A DNA stretch of 64,000 nt, taken from positions 76,075,546-76,139,545 of the forward strand of contig NC_069125.1 of NCBI RefSeq assembly GCF_026914265.1, given 5' to 3'. The notes beneath the pieces are model-generated. The model worked only from the letters and a program-made list of their open reading frames with translations, had not been told where the DNA came from and did no database searches. Made by a program: the position numbers and the translations under genes. The stretch is from Mya arenaria. Its lineage: Eukaryota; Mollusca; Bivalvia; Myida; Myidae. Shown here piece after piece: positions 47,190 through 58,264 of this stretch. Each line of letters opens with the position of its first letter. Within the stretch, counting starts at the first letter, position 1.

Positions 47190-47248
47190 GCACACACACA
47201 CAAACACACAAACACACGCACGCACAGACGCACACACGCACGCACGCA
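47190..47248. repeat. CA/CG-rich microsatellite
   Basis: Imperfect CACACA and CACGCACGCA run. Confidence 0.9.
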
Positions 47249-48039
47249 ATATGAATATATGTATATATATTTACCACTTGCATTACCTTGTTTCCAGTTT
47301 AATATAACCATTATTTGTATTTCTATATTACACATGTCTAATATCACATTGGTCTATTTTTATTGGTCAGAAACTACAACACTCACGTTTGTAAACAACT
47401 ATTGGTAACATCAATTGCTTAATTCTAGTCTAAGAAATGAATACGTTATTTCTCATTTTGTATTGATGATGAAGATTTATTTCAAAACAGTAAAACATCT
47501 TCCATAATCAAGTAATAACGTTGACGTCATCTAACAGGATATGACATCACAGTGTTAACGAAAGCAATAATCGTTAAAATAATTTGTTTTGTTGTAGTTA
47601 CTTTAAATGCATTCGTTCAGTTCAATATATACAAGAATCAGTGCACGATGTACAAATACAAAATGTTTAAAATGTTTCTGAATGGATTGGAAGACAAGCA
47701 ATTTGAATGCTGATATAAGTTCCTTTCCAGGTTGGAGTTTACCTGTTCTAGATTGTAATGAAGTTGGGTAATATAGCTGATAAGGATATGAACTAGATTT
47801 TGTCGCAAATTTAAAAGCATACGAATTAAGTAGCAAACACGTGGTATATAATGAACATTTTTTATGTGAGTGGGCATACGTAGTTAGTTGGTTCGGTATG
47901 CTTAACTTTATAAAACAAACGTAGAAAAAGAAATAATAAGTGATGCCACAATTATTGACCAGCCCTCTTTCATTAAAGATGAGCCCGCACCGCGCTCTCA
48001 ACACCACTAGTCAAACCGATTGATTGCAGCAACTAGGTT

Positions 48040-48671
48040 CTAGGAAGAGAAGCCTGTTTTCTTCCAGTGAAAGATGTTCGTTGCTAAACAGCAGGTTGTT
48101 AGCAGTTGTCGCAGTTGTCGCAAAAGGCAAATAAGAAAGGTATTTAAAGAGGTTTTCTTGATATCTTGGACACTGGATAAGGTAATGACAGGAGTTTCAG
48201 TTGCCACGCAGATGCATAGTGGTGTTACGGATAGATCACGGCGACGGGGTTCAAACTGAAGAGTACTACATTCATGTCGAACGGGTGTGTGATATATCTG
48301 CATTATATTAGTGCCGAACCTATAAAGATGTGCTGATCATGGTATCGTTCTGCTTTGAAGTTGTGTTTTAAATTCAGGACGGATGGGCGCTACTCGTACA
48401 GTGCGTTCCATTCCCGGATTGTGAGAGGCAAGAAGGAGGAACCGTACGATTGTATTCGAGTGCTTATTGTTCGAACGTCGTTGGCAGAGCGAAGCAAATA
48501 TACTTGGTTGTTGTGAGGAAGAATGCGGTCGGATAAATATGATGGGCTGAGGTTGTGTTTCATCTTCTTGTAGTTCTTATTGGATATCGCCCTAGAATTC
48601 CTTATACTGATAAACAGAAATAAAACGATCGGGTTTATCTGTGATAATATTTGTAGTCCGGGAATGGGCAT
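48040..48671 (-). pseudogene. Truncated, frameshifted non-LTR retrotransposon (C-terminal end)
   Basis: On the minus strand one frame (48390-48671) reads P-S-Y-L-S-D-R-I-L-P and R-S-A-N-D-V-R-T-I-S-T-R then S-F-L-P-L-T-I-R-E-W-N, a pattern common at the end of LINE reverse-transcriptase proteins. After a frame change, the next frame (48040-48303) has H-E-C-S-T-L and P-L-C-I-C-V-A-T-E-T-P, resembling the zinc-knuckle-like end (P-x-C-x-C-G-x-x-E-T). The polymerase core is missing, so the copy is dead. Clade not determined. Confidence 0.55.
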
Positions 48672-48988
48672 TGCTTTGTAATTTTCGTCTTACCACTAGA
48701 GCAGGTGAAACATATAGTCGTTTTAGCTACATTTTACTGGAAAATTATGTGATAACAATAATCTGACACTCTGGCCAAATACTTACATAAACAAATTTTC
48801 TGAATTCGTTGAAAAAACCATTGTGTATAACATGACGACTCGTGGCCGATTAAAAATTATTTTTTTCCTACAGAAAATGGTAGCATTTGAAGTGAAGGCG
48901 CATGTTTAGTGGATTTTACTTTTTTGCGAAATAATGAAACTCAAGTTGTATTATTTTTAATTTGTCGCATCATGCTTCCGGACATTAT

Positions 48989-49369
48989 TAAAGATGCACA
49001 CTTACACCCAAATAAGATTAACAACAATTAAAAATATTGTTTTAATATTCCAACAACAATTAATAAATGTCGAAAACAATGGTTCTTATGAAGGATGTCG
49101 AGTTTAATTTGAAAGAAATGAGCAAAAAAACCCACAGTATTTCTAGCTTATGAGACTGTAATAGATCACAGTAAATCGTTTAGCATTCACCAATCATTTA
49201 ATATTTTTGCGATTTCAGCTATTAAATACACGGTTACAATCTTGTTATTAGTAATTATTATTTTACATAAATGCGTTATTTAGTTAGTAGTCAAAGGTTT
49301 AGCAGTCAAAATCGATGTTTGTTTTACATGTGTATGTATTGATTATGAATAAGAGAGCCACTTTAAAAC
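48989..49369 (+). mobile_element. MITE-like repeat, copy 2
   Basis: Same element as 45051-45430 in the same orientation, starting TTAAAGATGCACACTTACACC and ending AGAGAGCCACTTTAAAAC. Confidence 0.65.
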
Positions 49370-51849
49370 AACAAAATAAAGAAAGAAATCCATTTGTGGA
49401 TATCCTTTATAGCGCAATCCGACCGAACCCATGAACGTTTGCCTTTAAATACCTCAAACATTATGCAATACATTTTTGGATAAACTCTACAAAATATATT
49501 CAGTGAACATGTGTTCAATGGGGATTAAACAGGCGAAAATTTGAGTAACACTAAATTATGAATTGTCCACAATAAGAGCTTCACTAAGTTTGAAAGAGAG
49601 TTTCAGCCCTTTCAATACTTCATTTTCTGATAATTTAGATACAGGTGTTTAAAGAGAACAAGCCTTTGTATGTAATTACATAATACTTTTGAGAAGTCAC
49701 CACCCATTATAGGATTTTTCAACTGGCTCCGAGCTACTGAATGCGGTCACACTCTGGGTACTAAATTTGTTTATTTCGGCTTCACACCTTGCCAACTGTA
49801 GTTTAATTCCTTTAAGGCTTTCGAAACATATTTTTACTTAATCTGCATGCAGTAGGATCATGGTAGGTATTCATCATACAACTTAAGTCAATCGTATGGT
49901 CTGACATCATTACATCATTCACACTTTTGGTCAATTATTAACAATAAACAATCCGATAAGCTACAACATTCTTAGATCCAATAACGATCAATACTGAATA
50001 CCAGCAAACCCCATAATACATTTAACGGGTGTGGCCAGACCATACGATTTCTCACCAACTGACAGTGAGTAGTGTACTGTTTTTTACTTCTGTGCTGTAA
50101 AAAATGCAATTGTGTATGAAGTTTTCGCAGCTTATGTATTAAATAAGAATAAGATTTATTTTCTTGTAAAACAATATTTGAAGCACAACGTATTATCATG
50201 TTTCATGTTCAAACATTGCTTACAAACTATACCAGTATTTCTTTAAAACGTAATGAAAAATGGATTATTATTAGGTGTAAAATGAAAGTTCTGTACATGT
50301 TTCACCATTGTTTAGCCGTTTTATTTTAAAATACTTTTTGGGTAAAGAAAGAAACGACTCACATGCTACTTTCTACACGTTTTATTATTTGACTCTGAAA
50401 TGAATGTTATATTCTTACAAACTCCTGGCAGAGGCTACCTCCATGTGTTTTAATGCGTCAATACGCTCGGCGATTGTGTTGGCACGTATCAATACTGCTA
50501 AAGTTTTTCTGTTCAGTTCTTCAAATGGGTAAATATAAAAAAACATACAAAAAATAACCACGTGGTTACCTTTTCTTTACTATGTTAAACTACTGCACAA
50601 AAACGATTACAGTCAACTAATAAATTGTAAAGAGCGAACATGAAGATTTTTCATGTACACAAGAATACGGTCGAAACCGTTTGAAATAATTTAACAATGT
50701 CAACGAATATCTAGAAAGAAAAAAAAACAACAACACAGAATCTTGTCTAAAAGCAAGGTAGTCACAAAACAGTCAAAAGAAACATTCCTTTTATTACAAT
50801 CTTTAGAAACATATTAAATGTGCTTCCAAATGTGAAATAATACTTATTCACAGTGTCCTAAACCATCAATGTGAAAACTAACCAACAAGAGTTTGTGGAA
50901 ACGTTATAAAATTCTATGTAGAAGGTAACAACTTACATACATGTATATGCAAAATGATCTTTATGCATACAAACATGTTGTTTTACACATATACTAACAT
51001 GTACTAGGAAATCAAACGAAACGATCAAACCCAGATTCTCCACTTTTTTTGGTACTTATGTATGTCTTTAATTGGGAAATTATCGAACATATATTACCAT
51101 GAAATAATCACGAGTTTATCCTTTTTATTACTATATTTTACGACAATAAAATATTCTTACACTTACACTACTCGTATTTATTTTAAAATTGTAGAGAATG
51201 AACCCAGAATACAAAGAAACTCAAAAATACGACGCATGTTGGTTTGGAGATGTATGTATTTGTAAGGAAAGAGATCCTGGGTAAGAAAATTGTTATTCTT
51301 GAAAGATAAGACATGCCAAATGGAATTTACAACGGTCTGTTCGAACTCCTTTATTTAATATAATTCATCTGTGTATTTTACGTACATATTTATGTACAAA
51401 CAGAAACAACATGTTTGTAAAGTAAACATGGGTGTTATAAACAAATTAACAAGCGCTACACAAATTGGAAATATTTACAAAATATAAACAAATATCACAT
51501 TATCATTGTTTCACTATATAGCAACGTTGGTTATTAAATCCTTTTTAAGGTTGGTTTTCCTTTCGCAATGTTTGTATTTTTCAAAGTTAAAAATAAAATC
51601 CCCAAAGAAGGTTGTTGAAACTTGAACTATTTATACCATCTTATCAAACAAATTAAAACCGAGTCATTTTACCATTCGCCAAAACAACTCTTGAATTTGG
51701 ACCACTAATATTCGTTTCGAAAATTAATGTTAAGTTAACAGTGAAGATATATTCGCTCCATTTCTTAATATTTTATCGGTCAAATCTCTCAGCCTTTTTG
51801 GCACCACTGTCTCCTCGATTCCATGGTCTGAGTTTGTCAGGCTCGGCTA

Positions 51850-54800
51850 TTATGTGTGTTTGATACCAATGTCTCCTCGATTGTTGTCGTATACATTCTC
51901 TTTCTGGTCCTTCGGGATGGGCAAAGGTCTGAGATACTGGTTATTTTGGTCATCAGATGCATCAGATGAAGCGTCATGCCTACCGTCGCTATTTGAATAA
52001 TGAAATAGCACGTACATTCAACACAAGTTATTTGTAGTTTTTATGATAGTTATATGACAGATAAGGAAATGAGATCATGCATACTTCGCTTATTATATGG
52101 TATGCCTTTAATCTACTCTAGTGGCTGTCTTTAGAGTATAGTTGACCGTGTCTGTCTTAAGAGAAGAATTGACCAAAAAATTAATTGAATTAAAAGTTTG
52201 TTTTAAAGTTTGTCCCGCGGGTCTGCATTTTATAAAGGTATAATAATAATATATTAAAATAGATTTACTTCATATATATATATAAATATATTAAGTTTTG
52301 GTAAACTTACGTTGCAAACCTAGCGACGGTATAGGAGTTTATGCTACAAAAAACAAACATTAAAGTTAACAACAGAAAATCATGAAAAACACACGAACTG
52401 CTTCTTTAAAATTATTCATGATTTTTTAATTCAAATTCACCTCAGGTAACAAAGCTCAAAGTCTAGACTGGGTGTTTTTTACAGCATGATTGGAAACATT
52501 TTTTAAAAGAATACTGACCACTGTGAATTCCTTCAATTAATATTGGTTTTAATAAATTTGGCATATTAAATGTTTTTTGGTGTAAGCTAACCATAAATAA
52601 AGAACTAATTAGATTTTTACCTCAAATATTGACTCATGTTTAATAGAAATGTTACCTTGGTATATTTTTCATATATTTAATTAAGTGTATGCAATGGTAG
52701 TGATTAAGTTATACTGTATGTAGATATTTGAAATACTGAAAAGACAATAATAAAAATACATTTACTTTCAATTGTTATTTATTACAATTGTCAGTTAATT
52801 CATCAATTGGAACGTTTCCAGCAGGCTAAACACATCTAGAATAGTTATAATATACTTGTGTCAATAGGAAACAAGCGTATATGTTCAGCAACACTTCAAC
52901 TCATGACGTGAGTCTGACACGAACGCAAGTTTAAATACGTTCATACCCCCCCCCCCCCGTTACATCTGAGTCTGACACGAACGCAAGTTTAAATACGTTC
53001 ATACCCCCCCCCCCCCCGTTACATCTGAGTCTGACACGAACGCAAGTTTAAATACGTTCATACCCCCCCCCCCCGTTACATCTGAGTCTGATACGAACGC
53101 AAGTTTAAATACGTTCAACCCCCCCCCCCACCCCCCGTTACATCTGAGTCTGACACGAACGCAAGCTTTAATACGTTCATACCCCCCTCCCCCCCCGTTA
53201 TGATGTAAGACTGACCCGAAGGCGGGGGTGTGTTCATTTATCAACACCCCAGTGCTGATGTCAGTCTGACCCGAAGGTGTGGGTATATACGTTATTCACT
53301 GCTCCAGTAATCATGTCAGCCTGATCCTGTAAATACGTTCATTACAGCCAAAGTAAGGATGTGAGTCTGACTCGAATGTAAGGGTAAATACCTTCATTAC
53401 AGCCAATAGTAATGATGTGAGTTTGATCCGCATGGAAGGGAATATACGTTTATTACAGTCAATTGTAATGATGTGTCTGACACGAGTGTAAGGGTAAACA
53501 CGTCCATCAACAACCAAGTAAGTAAGGATGTCAGTCTGATCCAAAAACTAGGATATATGGTGTTAGTAGTTTATACTCCGGGTCCCGGCGTGAGCACATT
53601 GAAGGGTCCCAGAGTGACAGTTCAACCACCGCACACCTATCCTGGGCAGAACCAGTACTGGGTGCCTTCACCTCTGCAAGGAACTGACAACTTCTGTACA
53701 TGCCAGGGGCAGTGGTACAGTGCGAATGACCGTAGAAAGGATTTCATAACCAATCACAACAGAAGTGACCTGGTCCGCCCGGGAATCGAACCCGGGTTGT
53801 CCGATTCAGAGTCCAACGCTCTACCGATTGAGCTAACCGGGCGGACTAGGATATATGCGATCAATACCGTCTTATATAATGTCGAGATTCCGACCTGAAG
53901 CCAATGTAAAATACGTTTAACAACATCTCAGAAAATAATGTATGTCAGACCCGACAGCAATGATAAAAACGTTAAACACTGCCCGAAAGACTCTCTAAGG
54001 CGAAGGTAAAACGTGTTCATCACCGCCCAAATAATGATATGAGTCTGACCCAATGGCGATGGTAAGTAAGTACAGCTTTGCCTCACGCAATGATGTTAGT
54101 CTGACCCAATGGAGATGGTATATAATTTCAACACCGCCCCAACTTTGATCTCAGTCGGACCCGAAGGCGAGGATGAATAAGCTCAACACCGCCCCCTGTA
54201 TGGATGTGGTTATAAATACGTCTACCTATAGGTAAAGTAACACTTATTGAACGGATATTGTTCGAGCGATCATACTGCATGAACATACGCTGTACAGGAA
54301 TCAGCTCTTGTATTTTCATTTGCTCTACATGCATTTGTTTTGAATAAATAAATAACTGCAGATACATTTGAAACGTTGTTTGCCATTTAGTAAATGACGT
54401 CGCGCTTGTCCAATCGGAGTGCAGATTACAAAACAATACCTTCATAATGGCATGCGGCTCGTGCGATATGGCGACAGTTTGTCTCCATATACAAGTATAA
54501 GGAAATGTAAATAAGCACGTCTCGTAATTATATTATTTTTATATAAATATCTTCATCAAATGATATTGACTTACAAAAAGTGTCACACTGACTACTGTGA
54601 AATAGCACTGTCAAAATTCGGTTCACCGCCTGCTTTAATCAAGTTTTATTATAAGTACGAACACGTTGTGTAATTTTTAATGACTAAGAAGCATTAACTG
54701 CTGCTCTGGATTTGCCCGTCTTTGTCATACGAATTTACATATTTTATTATTATAACTTAAGCGTAAAACAGGAGGGTGCCGTCTCAAAATGTCCTAAAAA

Positions 54801-55173
54801 AGGGTAATCCGGATTTTACAGAGATGGGAAGTCGGCTACATTATCAATAATACTGTTTGATATGTAAATGTCACATGTCAAAGCAAATAGAAATAGCTTA
54901 ATAGGCTACTGTGTATTAGTTGTGATTTTCAAAGAATATTTTCAAGAGGGTTTTTAACATAGCTTATATGCTTAGACTGTTTATAAGTGATTTCTTTTTG
55001 CTTTATAATAATGTATAATAATATATACAATCATTTCATAACGTACTTTTGACGTATTACTTTAAATGTCAACTAGCTGATGTTAAATATAGTTATTGCA
55101 TCTCACCTTATACTCAATATTTGCTCGTACGGCCGTTCATCCGACTCGCACGGCTGAACCAGTCCCGGATTTT
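51850..55173 (-). CDS. Copy C tail exons 6, 7 and terminal: PYEQI, NSYTVA, QYLRPLPI, VYDNN
   Basis: Exon 6 is 55107-55173 (67 nt, TTTTCAG|AAAA to ATAAG|GTGAGA), exon 7 is 52311-52343 (33 nt, TTTGTAG|CATA to GCAAC|GTAAGT) and the terminal exon is 51850-51988 (139 nt, ending TAA). Sizes of exons 6 and 7 match copy B exactly. The terminal exon resembles copy A in its QYLRPLPIPKDQKE segment and copy B in its D-A-S-S start, so it looks mosaic. The tail tyrosines include YxxI (exon 6) and Y-D-N-N (terminal). Confidence 0.68.
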
Positions 55174-58100
55174 CTGAAAAGATTTTTTATTTTAGAAATA
55201 CACATGGCCAAACATGATAGCTTATTCCATTTGACTAGAGTTTGGTTTTAATTTAAACTTTTACTATTGCAATGTAGAAAAATTATGGTGTTTCAGTTGT
55301 TTTTTTAAATACATATTAGTTTTGCTACTTTAGTGCTTCTTAATTGTCTCACTATTTTGAGTTCGTCGTAATCGAAGGAAGCGTGCTACAATAACAACGA
55401 TGATTATGATTAAAACCGAAAGCCCACTCGGAAGTGCAATAACCGCTGCCGTTGGAATCGCTTGCTGAGGAGCAGTGTCAGCTACAATTGGAGTGGTTGT
55501 TGTGCTGTCTGAATTGGTATTTGGAGTTGTGGTGTTATGGTCTGTTGCCATCGGACTGGTTTCTCGTGTTGTCTTCTTTGATATTGTAGAAGGCGTGTCA
55601 GAAACCGTAGTGTTTGTGCCTGTTGTCGGACTGGCTTCCCGTGTTGATGTCGTCGGAATTGTAAAAGACATTTCAGCTAATGAAGTGGTAACTGTTGTCG
55701 TTGTTTCAGTACAGATAGGTGGTTCGATTGCAGGGCAGTCGATTCTGATATTTCCTGTTGTCACTAAAGCTAAAAAAGAGTACGTATACTTTGAATAGCA
55801 AAACAATCAAACCACTTAAAAACAAAGCTTGAGAGGTTTTGTAAAATAATATCATCAATATATTCAACAAAGAGGAAGATGAAAATAGATAAGTGTTTTT
55901 CAAATTTCAAACGTCCTCGGTAATCGTTGTATATTCGATGAATCGGAGCGTAATTGAGTAAATTGGGATCCAACAAAGTCAAAGGCAGTACATATGTTCA
56001 CTAGACTCAAATCACAAACCAGAAACATCGAACAGCAACACAAAACTCAACAAACAACACGACTTATATGAAAACTAGGGTTGTTTATCAAGGATTGTTA
56101 GGCACCGTCATTGCATAAAATGCATTTGAACTATTGACATGTAATTGCGACCTTAATCTTTAACATAGAGAACTCGGTCTTGCACGCGAAACACGGTCTT
56201 GTCATGGAACGCACTATGTTAAAATCACCCTATGCATGGCAAAGTTACAGCTAGAACAAAGCATTTTGACCAATTTACTTTTTAAAGTGACCTTAATCTT
56301 TTATGTACAGACTATGATCTTGTATGATATACATCTTGTGATGGAGATCATTTGTGAAAAATATTACTAAAATCCCTCTGTACATGGCAAATGTACAGCC
56401 CGATTATGTTTGAATGATGCCAAATGCCCAAACTTCCATACCCATTTTTTTAATCTAGGTTTTGTTTCTGGTAAATGAATTGCATTAAATAAAAAACACA
56501 ACATACATTTGAATCCTAACCAATACGCTCCCCCGCGGCTTTGATCCCAATCGTTCGGACTTGTATAATTGTTATCAAGTTTTAGAAGAATGTAGTTTGC
56601 ATTTAGTGTGAGAGGTCCCTTTTGCAGATTGGTATTTTCATCACACGTCCACTCTTCAAGCACATCTCCTCTTGAAGTTTCTATTTTCAACGTCTGGTTG
56701 CAAGGGATAGTATCATACTCACCAGTGTTACTATAGAGAACAAGAAAACCAATTTTTATCTATTATTAATTATAACATTATTATTATTGGTTAGACACTG
56801 TCACAGAATGACTGCTATGATTACCAATTTTATGAAAAATTCAAACAAAACAATTTCAAACAACAACCTTTTTTCAGATGCTGATAACCGATTATACCAA
56901 AGTTTTCATTAACGCCATGGAAACAAAAGACATTTGTAATTTTATTTGTTAAACGATCAATATTAACCTGTCTTCTAAAACCAGGTGCAGGATGTAAACA
57001 TATATCCCTGGACTGCAGTTGTCTGTTTGGATCGAACATTCGCTGTCTGTCATATACGGAATTCTCTGATTTCTACTACTAAAACCAGGACTCTGTAGGT
57101 AGATAACACTGCCCGGCGAAGGCGTCGTCAGGCTTCCGGTGCTGTCCGGTAAAATCAGGGACTCTAAAAGAGAACGTATCAAAAAAAGTTTGATTTAAAG
57201 GTCTTCTTCAATATAAAGTCAGTGGGAAAGACTAAACATATTCACTTTCGTATTTGAGTTCAATAATTATGAGGTACAATCCTAAAAAAGGGTAAAATAT
57301 ATATCCGTTGCTGCATGTGGTTAGGACTGAATTTTAACTTGTATTTGGCTACAGGGTTTGTCTCGCTAAATTCACTTGTATAATGAATATGATTTGATTC
57401 ACTTATCTTCCAGGCACTAATTTTTCGCCTTTTAACAGTATCAAGCTTAGCTTACTAATTTTGTCTTCGTAAAGTGTAATTGATTTTTTCGTTTAAAAAT
57501 GTTTTGAGACTTTTATAGGAACCATTTCAAAGTAATCATAATAAACTATGCTTCTCTATTTAAGATTTAACGTACTAATAAACTGTTTTTAAGTACGCAA
57601 GAAATTTAGCTAAATGGAGTATGGTACTTAAACCTATTAAACTGAAGATATTTAAACACCTTAACTTGTTTAAAACGATACGATATAACGCCTGTTAAAG
57701 ATTCGAACTAAAAATAACTTTTTTAAAGGGTCTGTTAAACGTTACTTGACATCGTGTCGATAACTTAAAATAAATTAAAGTGTAATTATCGAGCGTGATT
57801 TCGTAGATAGGTATCTTACGAGACATAGACTTACTTACTTTCAAGACAGTAGTAATTCATGTACATAAAGTTTGAGACAATGTCATGTGGTATCGGCTCG
57901 AAGATATCATATGGACAGTGAGTGTTCCGTACCAGCAGCTGTGGGACCATGACATTACACGAAGAATGCCCATTACACGTCTGATAATTGGCGACGGAAT
58001 ATTTCGTGTCGAACTGGTGTGTAACTGTACAGTCCCTTGTATTGTTCACGCTTCCTTTCAAACAACAGGCATCCCTATATTCTTCATAAATGACGGTGTT

Positions 58101-58264
58101 GTTTGTACAGTTCATGACAACGGGGTGGAAAACGACGGTGAAGGATTCTATAAGAATGACGAGGTCTTGGGATGAACAGGTAGCCCGCATCCATCGAGTA
58201 TGGTCGTTTTCTAAACCGAAACACGATGCCAAACTCTCTTGTATCTGAAGGTTCGCGAACACGT
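51850..58264 (-). CDS. SUEL-lectin-like/CUB transmembrane receptor, copy C (5' exon not found)
   Basis: Coding exons: 57839-58264, 56968-57163, 56507-56730, 55353-55769, 55107-55173, 52311-52343 and 51850-51988. From the first complete codon of exon 2 to the TAA they give 500 codons in phase; with a 64-nt first exon like that of A and B the protein would have 521 residues. No signal-peptide exon resembling MAFA was found between 58264 and 64000, so it probably lies outside the window or has changed. The domain order is the same as in A and B. The tail has PYEQI, NSYTVA, QYLRPLPI and VYDNN motifs. All splice sites are intact, so it is not an obvious pseudogene. Confidence 0.72.
52905..53215. 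repeat. Homogeneous 59-bp minisatellite with poly-C tracts, intron 6 of copy C
   Basis: Five nearly identical units of GAGTCTGACACGAACGCAAG with TTTAAATACGTTCATA and a run of 10-15 C. It is a recently expanded part of the intron 6 minisatellite. Tract lengths may be unreliable in the assembly. Confidence 0.88.
53216..54200. repeat. Degenerate minisatellite, rest of intron 6 array in copy C
   Basis: Diverged units such as ATGTCAGTCTGACCCGAAGG and GCGAGGATGAATAAGCTCAA continue the array to about 54200, interrupted by the SINE at 53560-53844. Confidence 0.72.
53560..53844 (-). mobile_element. tRNA-derived SINE with 13-bp target site duplications
   Basis: ACTAGGATATATG occurs exactly at 53547-53559 and 53845-53857, so the insertion is precise. 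The head (53772-53844, minus strand) is tRNA-like: GTTAGCTCAATCGGTAGAGC (A box), an anticodon loop CTCTGAA (CUG, Gln-like), and GGGTTCGATTCCC (B box). The anticodon stem is mismatched and the acceptor ends do not pair in the usual way, so it is not a working tRNA gene. The body has about 210 bp, with GGTGAAGGCACCCAGTACTG and GGGACCC-TCAATGTGCTCAC, and no poly-A tail. Confidence 0.85.
55353..55769 (-). CDS. Copy C exon 5: Thr/Ser stalk and transmembrane helix
   Basis: The exon has the doubled acceptor TTTTTTAG|CTTTAG| and the donor AATA|GTGAGA. It encodes the C-P-A...P-I-C-T cysteine segment, a stalk of Thr/Ser/Pro with two T-R-E-x-S-P repeats, a helix (V-I-A-L-P-S-G-L-S-V-L-I-I-I-I-V-V-I-V) and R-F-L-R-L-R-R. 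If the weak donor is not used, the frame stops at 55330 after a tail of only about 18 residues, as would also happen in copy A. Confidence 0.72.
56130..56410. repeat. TGACCTT/CATGGCAAAG repeat in intron 4 of copy C
   Basis: About two units with CTTGTCATGGAAC, AAATCACCCTATGCATGGCA and AAGTGACCTTAATCTTTTAT. It matches the intron 4 repeats of copies A and B. Confidence 0.55.
56507..57163 (-). CDS. Copy C exons 3 and 4: CUB-like domain
   Basis: Exon 3 is 56968-57163 (196 nt) and exon 4 is 56507-56730 (224 nt). Acceptors are CTTTTAG|AGTC and CTATAG|TAAC; donors are GACAG|GTTAAT and AAAT|GTATGT. The SPGF opening, Cys pairs and AYWLGFK close are kept. Differences from A and B cluster at the start of exon 4 (N-T-G-E-Y-D-T-I-P-C) and in L-E-E-W-T-C-D-E-N. 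Confidence 0.78.
57839..58264 (-). CDS. Copy C exon 2: SUEL/Gal-lectin-like domain
   Basis: A 426-nt exon, with acceptor TTTACAG|ACGTG and donor GAAA|GTAAGT. The mature N-terminus reads DVFANLQIQESLAS. The variable late loop reads VPQLLVRNTHCPYDIFEPIP, a third version. Another local change is Y-R-D-A-C-C-L-K-G-S-V-N-N-T in place of Y-R-Q-S-C-C-L-K-E-S-V-N-S-S. All cysteines are conserved. Confidence 0.8.

Larger units (their letters stand above)
44401..51849. other. Intergenic between copy B upstream and copy C 3' end
   Basis: The region holds two MITE copies, a CA repeat and a dead LINE, listed separately. From about 50020, the sequence resembles the 3' flanks of copies A and B (for example GACTCTGAAATGAATGTTAT). 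The remainder shows no coherent gene. Confidence 0.5.

Noticed and set aside
47603..48007. A 134-codon minus-strand frame
   Set aside because: It lies just past the dead LINE fragment, lacks recognisable motifs and is low in complexity, so I read it as LINE 3' sequence or chance.
53772..53844. A tRNA-Gln (CUG) gene on the minus strand
   Set aside because: It is the head of a SINE with 13-bp target duplications; the anticodon stem is mismatched and acceptor ends do not pair normally.
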